Made by a program: the position numbers and the translations under genes. A DNA stretch of 64,000 nucleotides from Clusia tigrina (lineage: Eukaryota; Arthropoda; Insecta; Diptera; Clusiidae), in assembly GCA_920105625.2 (NCBI GenBank), contig OV050030.1, positions 423,579,240 to 423,643,239 of the forward strand, written 5' to 3'. The notes below the pieces were generated by a model. It was given only the letters and a program-made list of their open reading frames with translations. It made no database searches and had not been told where the DNA came from. This document shows, one piece after another, positions 21,340 to 34,850 of this stretch (positions within the stretch are counted from its first letter, which is position 1; each line of letters begins with the position of its first letter).

Positions 21340-23337
21340 TTTAAGATTCACTCGCTTGTAATTACCATCGCGATGCACGTTTTTGGCTACGGGCGTCTCT
21401 CAGTTACATTCCAAGCCCCCACTCTGCGGCGAGGCAACAAGTTGAGCCAATGCAATGGGCTTCGATACGAATCTACTGCTTGTCGGCAGAAGACTTTCGG
21501 GCAGAGTACCCCAAATGCCAATTCGGTTGAAAGCAGTGCCAGGCGCTTCCAATGCACACAGTGGCGCACAATGCTCATTGACATTACCCAATAAATCTCT
21601 GCTAAATTGTGCTGAAGTATCAGCGCCAGAATTATTAGCGTTTCCATGATAAATCGAGTTCTGGTTCCGATATTAAGCGAGGCTAAGCGGGTAATCAATA
21701 ATTGTGCAGGAAAATTGGTATGTTCTGCTAATAATTGTTTTATTTTGTATTCTTTTATTGTTATTGTTATTGTGCATCCGCAAAGTTTGCAGCGAAATGA
21801 AAGGTTGCTGCTGGAAGTAAAATTTAAGCTGCTCCGGTGGCTGTACTGCCGGGCTTACAGGTGCAGTTCTCTATCTTCGCTAATATACCTTACCCTTTGT
21901 TGGATTTCTGATAAATAATTAATTAACTCTGGTGACCTCCCACACCTTTGAATGCCCTAAGGCCAATCAATTGCAGTAAGGCACACATTTTTGGGGTTAA
22001 TTGCTTCGTTTCGTCCTTGTAATGAATCGAACTACCACAGAAAAACTGATTTGTTTGTTGCCTTAATGTCTTAACATAAGGAGAAAGTCGCAACTTAGGT
22101 TCAACTGAATGTAACGCTAGACCACGTGGTAGTTCACAGACTGCCTCTTGAGCGAGCATTTACTCAAAACTGTGTGTTCCAATTTAACGTGAAGATGCTC
22201 GCAACTAATCCACCCATTTTTTATGTTCCTATTTATATACATACATATATCTTCAGCAGAAGACTTGCTCAATCTGATAGGAACTTAAAAATTCAAGTGG
22301 AATTGGTTTAGTTTGACTAGCCAGATAATACCTAGCGCTGAGTACCTTTGAACGATTATCAGACGATCAAACAACATCCAAGCATCAAATTCAGACAAGA
22401 CAATAATCTTCCATGATACTAATTTTCCTTGACTTTGATGCTTGGTGGATTGATGAGCTTAAATAACATGGACATGGGTGTGGACTTAAATAACTCGGCA
22501 GTGGACACCCTGACAACAACAGTGGAACCACATTATTAGAGCTCCAGAATGAACTCTGCTTAAAAGATGAACTTCTAAGCATAGAAATAAAATATCCAGC
22601 ACATATATATGTCCGTGGGTGTGTCAAGTACTCTTACTATCGGGATCAATGGCATAATTTAATTAAATTAAATTTAAATAATAATTTTAATATGATTTTC
22701 AATATTCTTGTGTACGAGTATATATGCACGGACATCTTATCAATTACGCATATACGAGTATGCGAAAATCAGATGTCATCTCAAAGCTATTCCTTACAAG
22801 TCTTCTCTTTCATATCTTTGCCCCCTTTTCATCAATGTCACATACACAAGCTTCTATGAAGTCTTGTCATCTAGATGACATAATATTGATGACTAAATCG
22901 ATTTTTCTCAATGTATTGAATCACTGAAAAGCTCATCAATCATAAACTAGCAATGTCAGAGGAAATCGTGATAATCAATGACAGGAATACATTTGCAGCC
23001 AAAAGTCAGTCGATGAGATTCAATTTGATACGAAATGACAGGTCCACAATGAGGTTCCTTTAAAATAGGAGTGGGACTGTTAATCAGTTGATAATCTACG
23101 AAACTTTCTAAACATGAAAGTTTGGAAAGCAATTCGTCCAACTCAGGGCAGCGATGAAATATTCAAGAAACTCAGCTTTAAATCGCCCCCAGAGTGTCAA
23201 ACGGTGTCAACTTTATAAGCATTGATATCAAGAGTATTGAATAGACTCAATAAAAATATAAGAAACAATTGCCTTACTGTCTAAGGTTTGAAGTGCTATG
23301 CATCTTCAATTCAGGATGGAACTATGGATGTATACTA
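21340..23337. other. Upstream region of the Cpr47Ef-like gene
   Basis: No gene recognised. The first 550 bp are repeat-free and compositionally close to coding-gene flanks; this is the natural place for Cpr47Ef regulation, but no specific site can be defended. Confidence 0.35.
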
Positions 23338-23530
23338 TCTACATCAACCGCCCTCTGGTCTCGAGTAGTAAGCTTGCTCACACTCAGAGGGTCGCAGTTT
23401 GAAATCCTGCCCCGAGTTTGGTCTCAAAATTCTCTTCTCTTCGAGTCGCAGGCCCCAGTAGGTAGTACTCATTGTCGCACCCCTTGCAGTCATATTTTAA
23501 TTTTGGTGTGAGATATAATAGAATAGAATA
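23338..23530 (+). mobile_element. tRNA-derived SINE copy
   Basis: Head 'ccctctggtctcgagtagtaagc' with box B-like 'gcagtttgaaatcctgcccc', body 'ttctcttcgagtcgcaggcc', 'aggtagtactcattgtcgcaccccttgcagtcat', and tail 'gagatataatagaatag'. Among the better preserved copies of the main family. Confidence 0.85.
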
Positions 23531-23780
23531 TTATTTACAAAATAATCATCAGATGGCCACTGAGCTATATAGCTCATAGGTAGTCAAGGTTAACCCCCTA
23601 TGTATCCACCAATATAAATCACAGTTGATATTACCAGAGTTTTGGATCACTCTTAAGTGTAAGATTCTAAATTGAGGGACAAAGAAAATGTAAACAAGAA
23701 AATAGTTACAGTTTCCTCAAATAAAAGGATAGAAAAACCAGACCGAATATATCATTTGTTTTATTTTTACTTCCCTTATC

Positions 23781-23930
23781 GGCGCTGTCCTTGCGCTGAC
23801 TATCACCATCTCAAGTAAGAGAATTTTTAGTCAGTGCTTGAACGACCCCACACTGTGGTATCACAATGGGCCGTTAGGTGCGCTCAAGTGAGCTTTTGGG
23901 AAACTAGGCTGACACTCCTACCTACCTACC
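23781..23930 (+). mobile_element. 150-bp retroposon with 9-bp target-site duplications
   Basis: Flanked by 'tcccttatc' at 23772-23780 and 23931-23939. It carries 'agtcagtgcttg', 'gtggtatcacaatggg' and a (CCTA)n tail. The central and 3' parts match the 147-bp insert at 46449-46595. It is either an extremely 5'-truncated LINE end or a short non-autonomous family. Confidence 0.85.
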
Positions 23931-23939
23931 TCCCTTATC

Positions 23940-26404
23940 AGTTAATCAAATACCCAGTTCCTGCTTTTACAGAGTTGATCATTGTACGAGTATCATCATT
24001 GGGAATAGAGAGGTTCACCAACCATACTACAATAACAAGCTCTGGAAACAAACGAATATATTCCAACACACAATGTCTTTGCAACAAGCTTCTTTGGCCA
24101 CTTCTAAAATTTCTGATAACATCAGCGCCACTCTCACCACATCGCCGGCTATTAAACAGACGGAGACAAGTTTATCTCTGGTTTTTTACATAAATATTTC
24201 TGTCAATCTTTCACTCGACCGTTTCTTGAGACTTTAGCTACTATTATATTCGCATCTATAAGAGTAACAGTTTCGCTACATTTATGGCCTAGACCCACCT
24301 CAAATGTTTCATTCTTAAAGTCAGCTATCATTGTTAAAGAACTTCCACGAGTCAAATTGACATTTTGATCTCAATCATATTGAACGAATACAATTCTAAA
24401 CCGAAATCTAAGGCACTTGTAAACAACATTGACAAAGTGAAGGGAATCCATCGATTGTACGAGTGTAAATTGAAAACTGAATAATACACTAGAGTAGGTC
24501 ATCCTCGGAATAAGAAAAACGCTGAGACTGCGGCATGTTGTCATGCGTCACTGCGCCGAAACTAGTAACAACACGCTCAGCTTGAGTTCCAGCATTCAAG
24601 CGTTAACTGCCAGCACACAAACAGCCGCCGCGGCATAACAATGCCAATCACTTTGTTTACATAGGAGAATAAGAAGCGTCTTTAGACGTAGTTCAACGGC
24701 AATTCTTCACCTTCTGACGCAGCTGAAGTTGCCGCTGCTGCCGCTGCAACTGCGCTCATCTTAGCCGAAATTCATTTAATAAACTTCAAAGCTCGAATTG
24801 CTGCAACTGGCAAAATTGAATGTTTAAACTTAAAATAGGAGGTCACTTTGCTGGCAACAGCACCAGACGTGAATGAGTCGAAATTTACACACACAACAAC
24901 AACAACAAAAACAACAAAAAACCCAAAACGAAGAGGCTACGAGCCACGCTGCTAGACTCAGTGCTACCTGCAATTCGACACAGGGGTGTGAGGGAAGTTT
25001 AAGTGTGATCTCACGTTTTTCTAACAAAAGCTTCTAGTCGAAAATTTTAGTATGATTTTCTTGTGTTTTTTTCTTTGCCCCCTGTTTATCCGTTTGCTTT
25101 GCCGTTGTTTCTATTTTCTGTGAATTAGATGAGGCATATTTGCACCTTGTTTAGTGTGCAATCTTTGACATTTATATTACGAGTATTATGACGCTGCCTG
25201 GCTACACCGCACACAGTCCGGTCGTCGCCGTTTAGTCGCTCTCTGCTCATCAGCTCCGTCGATTTAGCCGAATGTTCGGATGAACACATTACCGTGAGCC
25301 GCATATGCATTATGGCCAAATCGTGTGAATATTTTGCATGAATCTGCATTCGAGACTCATGCAATAATTGCGGGTTTATTGACAAAGAATGTCATAACTT
25401 TCGGTAATGGCCGCTGTGCTGGGTCTTTAGTGGTACAGACGTGTTAAAAGGGTTAATTATTCTTTACTACCTGTATGGATATTAGTGGCAAGTTGAAGTT
25501 TATATTGCAATCTGAAATTTATTAATTTTACACGAATGCAACGCAGTTTTAGTGCTGGTGGGATTTCTAGTACTCGTAGAATTCCCCAACATAGTCGCAT
25601 GAATATGCATTTTGCTATTGTTATTAAAAGTTTTATTGGGCAATCAAATGTTGTTCGGAGTTTTAGAAGCAACTATCTATTTGTGAGGAATGCAATAAGC
25701 AGAGTGTGTATTATGTGAGTAGATGCCACTGAAAAACTTTCGGTGTTGTCAATTGTTAGCGGGCAATTTGTTGTGTGTGTTTTCGAATGGTGTCGTTTAA
25801 CGATCAATTTTTCCAAGGCAACAATAGGCAAACATTCTTAAAATACTACTCATAGATTAGGGGCATAGAAACAAAACTAACCTAAATACCATAAATGTAA
25901 GCATTGTTCAGTCTCTGATTGTGTGCTGTTTTTATCTATTGATTTCAAAGATAAATAAATATGTTGACTAGGATTATCCTTCCTTTGAGTTTCTGAATTT
26001 CCGCTACTACATATTTTGTCCTTTTAATATAATCAACAAACAGCACTGGAGGGAGACTAACTCCCCAAAAAATTGATAGAGACTTTCTTTGAGGCTTAGT
26101 GGTTTTTAGGCTATGATAGCTCCGGTTTGACTACTATAGTGTATCTTCAATTCCAATTGAATAGAACAGTTTATAGTCTGTTGTAAGACTGTCTCAAACT
26201 AACGATGTAGGTACCTACATCATCGGTCATACCGATACGAGTTGATTATTTACACTGATGAACACACTTTCAGACTGAGTTAACTGAAAAGTGTTTCTAA
26301 TATAGTTTACACATTAATCCTAAATTCTTTTGTTTCTATTAAGTCAGATTTTGGATGCATACACATCCCTATTTATAGATACTTGTATCCCAATTGACTA
26401 CATT
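23940..26404. other. Gene-free interval
   Basis: No recognised gene. The block 24560-24830 is repeat-free and GC-richer (GCC/GCT-rich 'gaagttgccgctgctgccgctgcaac'), and 25130-25380 is similar; these may be older conserved DNA. A CAA-rich stretch lies at 24893-24925. Near 26214 a perfect 16-bp palindrome 'atgtaggtacctacat' occurs. Confidence 0.35.
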
Positions 26405-26500
26405 TATTCAATAAAGATACAATATTGGAAGTGCTTCGCATCCGCTGAGTCCAGTTTATTTACTCTATTGGAATCATATTTGAGTCTAGAAGAAGTTTTC
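26405..26500 (+). repeat. Dispersed repeat, copy 1 (pair with 27813-27893)
   Basis: Shares 'attcaataaaga', 'ttggaagtgc(t/a)tcgcatc' and 'attggaatcatatttgagtctag' in the same order with 27813-27893. Family unknown. Confidence 0.65.
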
Positions 26501-27158
26501 TTGGGGCTTCGAACGCAAAGTCATTGGTAGTCTTGTTTAAACATGTGGGAGATACTCATATCACACTCCTAATCTTCAGGGATCAAATCATTGGGAAAAT
26601 TTAATGCATTCTGATCAATATACGAATATAATTTGTGCTTGACTTGATTACGAAATCTTGTATAATTTGCGAGTACCTGCAAAGGGCGGTCACTTTTTAG
26701 TTTAATTTTAGGAAGGCACGCTTAGTGTTGTTGCAAGATGCCCACACTGCAACTTCTACAGGCAGACATGTAATGCGCCCTAAATTGAATTCACAGCATT
26801 TAATCTCCTTCAACCTTCATCTTCAATAGAATAGTTTACTCCATCTGGAATAGAACAGTTGTTGAGACTATAATAGAGCTCTGTTGTATGGAGACTCATG
26901 TGAGAGGATTGAGATTTTTCGGAAATCTTTCCTGAAGATATAGAGTAGGAGAACGTTTCCGTATTCCATGTCTGCTGTATATGTCAAACACTCAGTTCTA
27001 AAAGCAAGAGCCACTTGATAGACTACTCGTACTTATTGGGCAGTTTATCTTATTAAAATATAACGTTAGTTTAGAGTCCACCAATAAGAGTTGTAATTGT
27101 GATATTTTTCTTTACGACAGATACGAGTATAACACTCATAATTTCCAGCTTAGTGCCT

Positions 27159-27236
27159 ACCAAGTTAGTGATGATACTACCAAGTTAGTGATGATACTAT
27201 CAAGTTAGTGATGATACTATCAAGTTAGTGAAGATG
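27159..27236 (+). repeat. 20-bp tandem repeat, about four copies
   Basis: Unit 'a(c/t)caagttagtgatgatact' starts at 27159, 27179, 27199 and 27219; the last copy is partial and diverged. Confidence 0.9.
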
Positions 27237-27599
27237 TGGACGCAAATCCATATTTCTTCATTTCAAAATGATTGCTAAGCAGGTAACTTTATCAGTCTTT
27301 AAGCCAGGTTTCTCCACTTGCAGATATTTACTAGGCAAGTAGTACCTCTAGCAATATTTAGACCTTTTGCAAACAAGCCTTCACTGGATAGAACCTACCC
27401 ATCTTGACCTATCAGGTCCAGCCGCTTCTAATATTAAAGTCGGCCAACAACATACAAGGCAGTGGGTTGTTCATTTGGTGCTGGAAATAGAATATTATTT
27501 AGATAAATAAAAGATCCTCACAGTTGACTTCTCAACCATAAACACAAAATTATTCGCCAACCAGAGAAAAGGTTATATAAAGTCCTGCCATTGTCATTC

Positions 27600-27787
27600 A
27601 TTCAACCTGTTCACGCCGTGAACCCTCTCCTAAGGGTGGCTGCGGCCCGGTGCTAGCGTCACCATGGCTGCGCCTATTTCAAAGTGAGGCATGTTTTGGG
27701 AGAGAGTTCCCCCTTTCATGTCTCACCAAGAAACGAGCGAAAAGTGTATCACACCTTCGGGGTGACTACCTTCAACTAATCTAACCC
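27600..27787 (+). mobile_element. Probable non-autonomous retroposon or LINE 3' UTR
   Basis: GC-rich island in AT-rich DNA with 'gtgtatcacaccttcggggtgac' followed by a degenerate 'ctaatctaaccc' tail, the kind of ending seen on the LINE-mobilised elements in this window. No ORF, no target duplication seen. Confidence 0.4.
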
Positions 27788-27812
27788 AGATAAATTTTCA
27801 CTGCAAATCTAA

Positions 27813-27893
27813 TATTCAATAAAGACCAAAAATTGGAAGTGCATCGCATCAAAATCCGAATTTTGTATTGTATTGGAATCATATTTGAGTCTA
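27813..27893 (+). repeat. Dispersed repeat, copy 2 (pair with 26405-26500)
   Basis: Second copy of the repeat described at 26405, about 1.4 kb away and in the same orientation. Confidence 0.65.
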
Positions 27894-28029
27894 GCAGTTG
27901 TTCAAAGGATTGCCATTTGTCCTACTGGAAATACATATTAGAGATCAGACTGCAAAGGAACACAGTTCCTTCTTCTGAGTGGAGAAACCAGAGCAGAACA
28001 GTGAATGGCATCTTAGAGACATTTAAAAT

Positions 28030-30270
28030 ATAAAGACTACATTGGCAGATGTGTTAACTTGCTTTCACACGCTTCTACTCCGCAAAGCGTTAGAGTAGTT
28101 CATCTCTCTCTGCAAGTGCTGTGACTCGTTCAAATTCAGCGTGCCAAAAACCATTGTCCAAATACACCCATAAAGTAAATATATTTAAATAGCTGACATT
28201 TAAAACTAAATAAAACATTTCAGAAGCTTGTACGAATATGTCTCCGCTTCCAACATTAACGGCAACAACTGTCTGTAAAATGGACTCTGTCGTCGCCTGC
28301 GTACCCTAGCAGCATCCCAGACACCAGCATCCAAACACTGAAATCGTGATCACTTCCATTTGTTTGTACGTTTGTCGAACAATGGTAACATGAGCGTCTT
28401 TCTGTGCTTGTTGCGCAGCGAGTGTTGCACATCCCACTGTTGGGAACAACATGAAGCACATCAGTTCACAATCCGCAAAAAATGCCAAAATTGAGTGCAG
28501 ATGAAGTGAATTTCATAAGCGTGGCTAACTGTATGCCATGAGCGAGAGCCAGAGCCGGAGCCAAAGCTACGGTCGTAATTGCAGCAATTGGCTAATTGAA
28601 ATGAATTGGGTCAAAACGCGCCCGCTCTGGTCATAATTTCTAATAGAGCCAAAAGAAATGCGGTGCAGCAATTTCCTCCTGCAACAGCGAACCCGAAATT
28701 TGCCAATTGGGATTGCGTGCAGTTCAAAAATTCAACCCAAAAATTGAGTAGAGCAGAAATAACCGCGTTCGGCTAATTTATGCATACCACATTTTTGCAC
28801 TGTTCCGCCGCAATACTCGCATTGCTAATGAAGTTAGTTATGGTAATGTTGAGAACGCTGTGTGAGAGTTAATGGAAACATGTTGCTGCAACATTTGTTG
28901 AGAAACAATATTCAAGAATTTTAATTTCATATTTTTTTGTTAAAATTTTTTCTAATGAATAATAATAAATAATAATAAGAAGTTTTCTCGAGCGAAGTAG
29001 TAGTGTAAAAAATTAGCTGTTTGCTGCTAAATTTTAGTGTATCCTAACTTCTCTCTCCATCAAATCACTTATAACTTCTCTATCTAAATATATCACAAAA
29101 GTACTGCCGTGACTAGGTGACTGCTCCACTCCCCTGCTGAGTCTATTATCTGATGACACAAATACATACGAGTATATGAGAATTCCTCCATAGTTGATAG
29201 CACTACACTGAATCTTAACGCCTAAGTAGAAGGTATTTTGTTGTGATTGCTTGGCAGAAAACTTGCAAAGAAATGCAGCGCACTCTTAAATTGCTGGAAC
29301 GTGCTACAGGAGTAGAGTACACAAACCTGCTTAAGGCATTGTTTATTGCCGCATTGTCTTCCTTGGCGTTGGTTGCCTCTTTGACATTATAGAAGTGGAT
29401 GTAGCCCGAAAAAAGCTACAGTCAGTTTGCCGAACGGCATTAGGCAGTTTATGCTATGTTAGCACAAGGCAAGGTAATAGAAAATTGGATTTTTCTTTTG
29501 GTTAAATAATGAAAAGAAAATGTTTTGCATGATCAAAATTTGCTCTTTGCTCTTTAATGCTTCAGTAATCAAATCATGCCTTAGCAATTATATGACTGCG
29601 GAGCAGTTTATACCAATATGTTAAATGAAGTAAACTTTGGTCATTTACTCTCCACAGCACAGTTTTCTTCTATCCTAGTTTCCTAGCTTAACAAGTAATA
29701 ACCAGTATCATGGACAAATATAATAAAGCATCCTTTAGCAGAAATGTATTTTCAGAGGGATGCGGAAATCCACGAAGGAGGTTTTGAGTATTTCTAGCCA
29801 CCAAACACAATCAAGCGATACCAATTCATAGGTAACCAAATTTGGACGACCCTTTAAATTAAAGTTTCTGGTCTGAATTTACTAAATTATCAACAATTTC
29901 ATTGAATCCGATCGCAAGCTGTTTCTGGTACCAAATAAGCCAACCCTCAGCGATAGTAGCTCACTCAAATAACAATCTGGAATAACTCTTTGGAGCAAAT
30001 CTAAACAAGTATTTTTCATGGCTCATGTAGGAACTTTATTAATTCTTATTCTCCACCAACTGTAGAACAGCATCTTCCTAGGCATATCAAGCCCCGAAAG
30101 GTAGTAAATAATCCTGGGATACTGAACAAAATTCTGATCACTTTTTAAGATATATTTTTTATCTAAAGAAATCAATTCTATTGTTTACAATTTCTCTAAG
30201 ATTGTTTAATATTCTTTCCTACTAGAATATGCATTAAAAAAGTCGTCAGCTCTCCTTGCAATGAATGATT
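28030..30270. other. Gene-free interval
   Basis: No gene recognised. The block 28490-28870 is repeat-free with many CAATT/TAATT words and could be conserved noncoding DNA; the rest is AT-rich without landmarks. Confidence 0.35.
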
Positions 30271-30414
30271 ATTCTATATAGCGGAAGAGGTCTAATATGT
30301 AATTGGGCAAACTAAAATATTCTATATAGTAGAGGAGGTCTTATACGTGATGTGGCAAACTATAATATTCTATATAGCGGAAGAAGTCTTATATGTGATG
30401 TGGCAATCTATCTC
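30271..30414 (+). repeat. 48-bp tandem repeat, three copies
   Basis: Units starting 'attctatatag' at 30271, 30319 and 30367 share 'gaggtct(t/a)ata(t/c)gt' and 'gggcaaact'-like ends. Confidence 0.88.
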
Positions 30415-33400
30415 CAATACAATGTATGAAATGATTCCGGTCCTACTTTCTTAGATTGGCAATTAAGAAATTCTATAAGTATGCCCGAAATCTTCTACAG
30501 ATATTGAGCCAATCCATTGAAGCACTATTATAGAACGTGCATTGAAGTTACTGGAGGTCAAAAAGTATCAATTTCAAACCGATAAAGTATTTATTCTTCC
30601 GCTACCAGACTGATACCTTATTGAATATCTCGGGTATGTTGATTGCACACATTAGTAGCCTGCTCAGCTATTTGAAGTAATATTCCTGTGGACTTCTGCT
30701 AGAATTTATTGTATAGTGATTCAATCACAGATTCTGATATACAAATTTCAAAACACCAAACAAGCGTCAAGAGACTAATGATCAAAAATTGTTTCTATAG
30801 TTAATAAATTATTTTCTTTATATAAAAAGGAAAAACCTCTAAACTGTCTTTATATAACCTCTTATTAGATACCAGAACTGAAACTTTTCCAATCAAGAAA
30901 ATTGTTACTTCCAATCAAGAATCTTGCAACAAACCCACGAATTGAAAGAGGAATAATAATAATGATGACTAAATAGGGGAATAATGTCTAAAAAGCAAAA
31001 TACTCGTACACCAGCAACGTCATCGTAAATTGAATATATAAAAAAAAGCATAGATATGTAGAAAGGAACAATTTCAAATAATTATTGATGATATAGAACG
31101 GTGATCCACAGGCAAATAAACGCTCAAGTAGGAATGACCGCAAATATAAATTCTGCACATTTAAGCAGGCTAGAAAGAATAATATAAAATTTGGTGGATA
31201 ATAAGTGCGGGTTTTGTTTCAAAGTGTATCAATGAGTTGGGCACCCGGTAATTTAATGAACTTCCTTCAGTTCAATAACAAATTTCTCATTCTTTGTTTA
31301 TGATTTCAAGTCTATAAATTATTTCAGCTTAATAAGTCTTCATTTCGAAAGAAAATATCATGGGAACCCTTATCGAAGTTTGGAGTAAACTGTTTGCTCC
31401 TGATGTCGTCAAGTACCCAGCGATCACACATCACTATGTTGCTAATTGCCTATATTAGTATCAGCCACGTTTTGAAAGTCAATCTAAACGAACCCATTGA
31501 ATTAAATAATTGTTTAAATTTTAAATCTAATTTGAACTTTTTTGTAGTACTTCAAATTCTGACTAGAAGTATTTAATTCTGATGCTGGTGCCGGTCAGTG
31601 TATGACATTCTATTTTGTTGAGCTAAGAAGCTCAGTTTCCAAATATATAGGTTCAATTTAATGTTTCTTTACATGGTCTTCTTTTCACACAAATATATTT
31701 TTTCACTATTTGAAATGTTTGTTTAGTTTTTAGAACGCTGCTTTAAATTATTTTTTGTGTTTATTATTTCACCACTATAAACTCACCACTTTCATTTTGA
31801 GAACCGTTAATTCAAAGTTTATTTATACAAACACTATTTAAAATATTGTATCCTGTCGTAAGGACACCACAACCCTTGCACTTGCTTTCTTGCTTAAATT
31901 AACAGTGCAAATTCCTCGCTTAGCACTGCATCACTTTTTCACACAGAATGGAATGAGGGATATCAAGTATTTGAATGGTTTGATCCCTTTTGCTGCACGT
32001 ACTGCCACTTGGACGCCGAGCTATTGTTGAAACTAATGTGCCATCAACTATAAAAGTTCTCTGCCTTTTATACACGTTTGAATTGAGTTTGGCGCCAAAC
32101 AAACTCCCCATTCACAAATGAAAATGCAGCTGAGTGCGGCGTTGCCAACCATTTGCCCAGCTGAGATTATTTGGCGCAGATATTTACCTTACGGCATACC
32201 ATTTGTGGGTGCAATACACGAGGGGACAGCGGCAGCTCATAGCTGCAGCATCGCATCATTGCAAATTTCCACAACAACAAGAACAGCGAAAACAATTGAA
32301 GGGAGCCGACTGCACGAACGAACAAACGACCGAACGAACAACAGGTTCATCTCCAGCCAGCCAACCTACTCATTCGCCGCTTGGAAATCTAAGTGAGTGA
32401 GCAAGTGAGTGGAGTGGAGTGGAGTGTTGTAGAGGCTTCGTCTATTGCCTGGTCATAGCTCGGGTCGCTTTCAGCCCCTCGTGGTGCCACTGAGCGGAGT
32501 GCGAATTTGCTGATTGAATTGTTTAGTACTGGCTTTTTTTTGTAGAGTACTCCTCGTAAATTCAACGCCAATCGATTGAGTCAAACAATGAGAACCAAAA
32601 TAGCTGCAATTGCAACTATAACAACAACAACAATAATGACAACAACATGTACGAAACCTCAGCGGCCGCTATTGTCGGCGGCCTGGCCCCATCACTCGGT
32701 GCTGTAGCATCATCGCCGATTGGCATAAAACAATTTTAATGTGATTTTAGTACCGCGTTTGGCAAGAATTGTTCAAGCGAGCATCGGTCTCGGGCTGCAG
32801 TCGCAGACGGCTCTCGCAGTCTCTCGCCGACTCGGCCCCAAATGAGCTCATAATGTTTAGGGGCGGATGTCAATAAATTGCAAGTTGTTAAATGAAATAG
32901 AATTGTAAGTGTTAAATTTACGGTTTTCACGTTGCCTCTTGCAAAACACTTCATGTAATTTTATGAAGTAAGAGAAGATTTTCGTATTTATTGCAAGATT
33001 CGCCGTGGACGTCGCAAGCTCGCTGAAATGGCAATTTTATCTGAGATGTGCATCCATCAAGTTAAAAATCTGTTTTAAATTACACTTAAGGATGCACTTT
33101 GTGGAACATTTTTAATGGCCGCAAACAAAATTTACACTCAGTTAATGTTTTTGTTTTTTTTTATGATCCGCACATTTTTATAACTCATTGCCTCACAGAC
33201 CTACAAATTCCCACATTGTTGATGGCAGCAGGCAAGTTGGAACAGCCGATGTGAAGGGGAGCGACTGCAAGTTCGCTGTGGGTATCATCTGCCGTAATAT
33301 AGGACTAAGATTTTTTGGTGAGCATCTGCAACCCGTAATAAAGCAACCTGTAAAGCCTAAAAAATGGAAGGGAAGGTTGCAAGGACTCGGCTTATTTTAT

Positions 33401-34147
33401 GAATGTTATTCAATTCATCATTATTTAAAGCTTGCATTTGAAGAGTTGTTTATAACAGATCATAATTTTAGCCACATCTAGATGGGTGTTTCTAATGAAT
33501 TGAAAAGCTGTGCTAGATTTGTTGGTTCATATCAAGGTTGAATATGAGTACCAAGCTACACCTTGCTCCCATATATACATATATCAGACTTAAACTTGGT
33601 CTTCATCAGGTAGATCGCCTTTGAGGGTGGAAATCTCTCTCCGGCATGCTGATTGGTGTCTCTCAATTTGTCTCCTCAATTTTTAAGCTATGTTATGCTT
33701 ATACTTGTATCCTGGTTATGCTTATACTTGTATCCTTGTTAAATGTGACCAGTAACAAATACTATTTAGCCAAATATCGTGCTGTTTCTCCTTAAATGTC
33801 TGACAACTCAGCTATTTCTAGGATGACGCTTCAAACCTGTGAATGAGAATTCTTACTCTATGAATTCGTGCCTTGAATTTTGCTCCTCGATGCTGAATAA
33901 GTAAGCGTCCATAGCTACTTTCTCTATAATTACCAACTTGAAAAGAACACAGATAAACTTTGTGTTACATGTAGTTAGAGATTAACTCTCCAGAAGCTAT
34001 TCAGGACCTCATTCCGAAATGAACAATCCAGCACAAAATACATACAAGTGGTCGTATAAGTAATCTCCCCCAATTCTACTTTTTTTGGCAGCAATAGAAG
34101 GAGTTTAATTTGCTTGTTATGTTAGTAGCATTCATTAACAATTACTT
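30415..34147. other. Gene-free interval
   Basis: No domain-bearing frame. 30415-31850 is AT-rich and featureless. 32100-32950 is clearly GC-richer and repeat-poor apart from a short 'ggagtggagt' run near 32411, and includes 'cctcgtggtgccactgagcgg' and 'ctctcgccgactcggcccc'; it is a candidate regulatory or non-coding transcribed block. 33500-34147 shows nothing. Confidence 0.35.
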
Positions 34148-34300
34148 CACAGATGTTGAACTCCGCGGTCTAGTGTCATGTGGCTGTGAGTTCGAATCCT
34201 TCCCAGGGCAGCGCCTCCAAAAGCTTATTCCGAAATCTGTTTTTCTTCGAATCGACGACTTAGAACTCAATCCCTCAAAGCCTAACATACAAAATTATAT
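34148..34300 (+). mobile_element. tRNA-derived SINE copy, 3' decayed
   Basis: Head 'gcggtctagtgtcatg', box B 'gtgagttcgaatccttccc', body 'tttttcttcgaatcgacgac' and 'aactcaatccct'. No intact tail; it abuts the palindrome at 34301. Confidence 0.65.
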
Positions 34301-34448
34301 ATGGTATAGCTGCACAGAGGCTTAAGGCATAAGCTGAGCTATGAGTGTACGTACTCGACCTACAGAGCATAGTCAACATATGCTCTGTAGGTCGAGTACG
34401 TACACTCATAGATCAGCTTATGCCTTAAGGCTCTGGTAGCTATACCAT
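34301..34448. repeat. Large imperfect palindrome, ~70-bp arms, 7-bp spacer
   Basis: Left arm 34301-34371 and right arm 34379-34448 are inverted copies; the inner 50 bp differ at one position ('gagctatgag' against 'gatctatgag' when aligned). The spacer is 'gtcaaca'. The homologous sequence at 36965-37016 has only the left arm, so the right arm is an added inverted duplication. Confidence 0.93.
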
Positions 34449-34677
34449 AAATAATGTTGTATATAAATAAATTGTATTAATGAAAGCCCTCTTGAAGCAC
34501 CCTAACAGACTCATTTTGATTTGCATACACCAACCACTCATCCAAGCATCTCCGCTTTGTTGCAAACGTTGCCCTCATTGAAAAATCCCACTCACTTAAG
34601 CACAAATATATTCACAGAATAATTATTTATGCGGCATGCGCCCGCAATTATCCTCCACGTTTTCCTCATGCATTTAT
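34449..34677 (+). repeat. Duplicated segment, copy 1
   Basis: Colinear with 37015-37246 over about 230 bp, including 'gatttgcatacaccaacca', 'catctccgctttgttgcaaa' and 'tatttatgcggcatgc'. Neither copy has a recognisable coding function. Confidence 0.9.
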
Positions 34678-34850
34678 TAGTGGTCTAGAGTCATAAGGTC
34701 GTGAGTTGAAATCCTGCCCTGGACATAGTCTCACAATGCTTCTTTATAAATCTGTTTCTCTTCGAGTCGACGCCTTTGTACTTATTTCCACAATCCGTTG
34801 CATACATATTTATTTATCGTATAATAATTATATTAACATTTAATTTTTAA
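34678..34850 (+). mobile_element. tRNA-derived SINE copy, shortened head
   Basis: 'agtggtctagagtcataagg' head fragment, box B 'gtgagttgaaatcctgccc', body 'gtctcacaatgcttcttta' and 'tctcttcgagtcgacgcc', and an AT-rich tail 'cgtataataattatatt'. It begins exactly where the duplicated segment stops being alignable. Confidence 0.75.

Noticed and set aside
27159..30414. CRISPR-like array
   Set aside because: The tandem repeats here have no unique spacers and the genome is eukaryotic.
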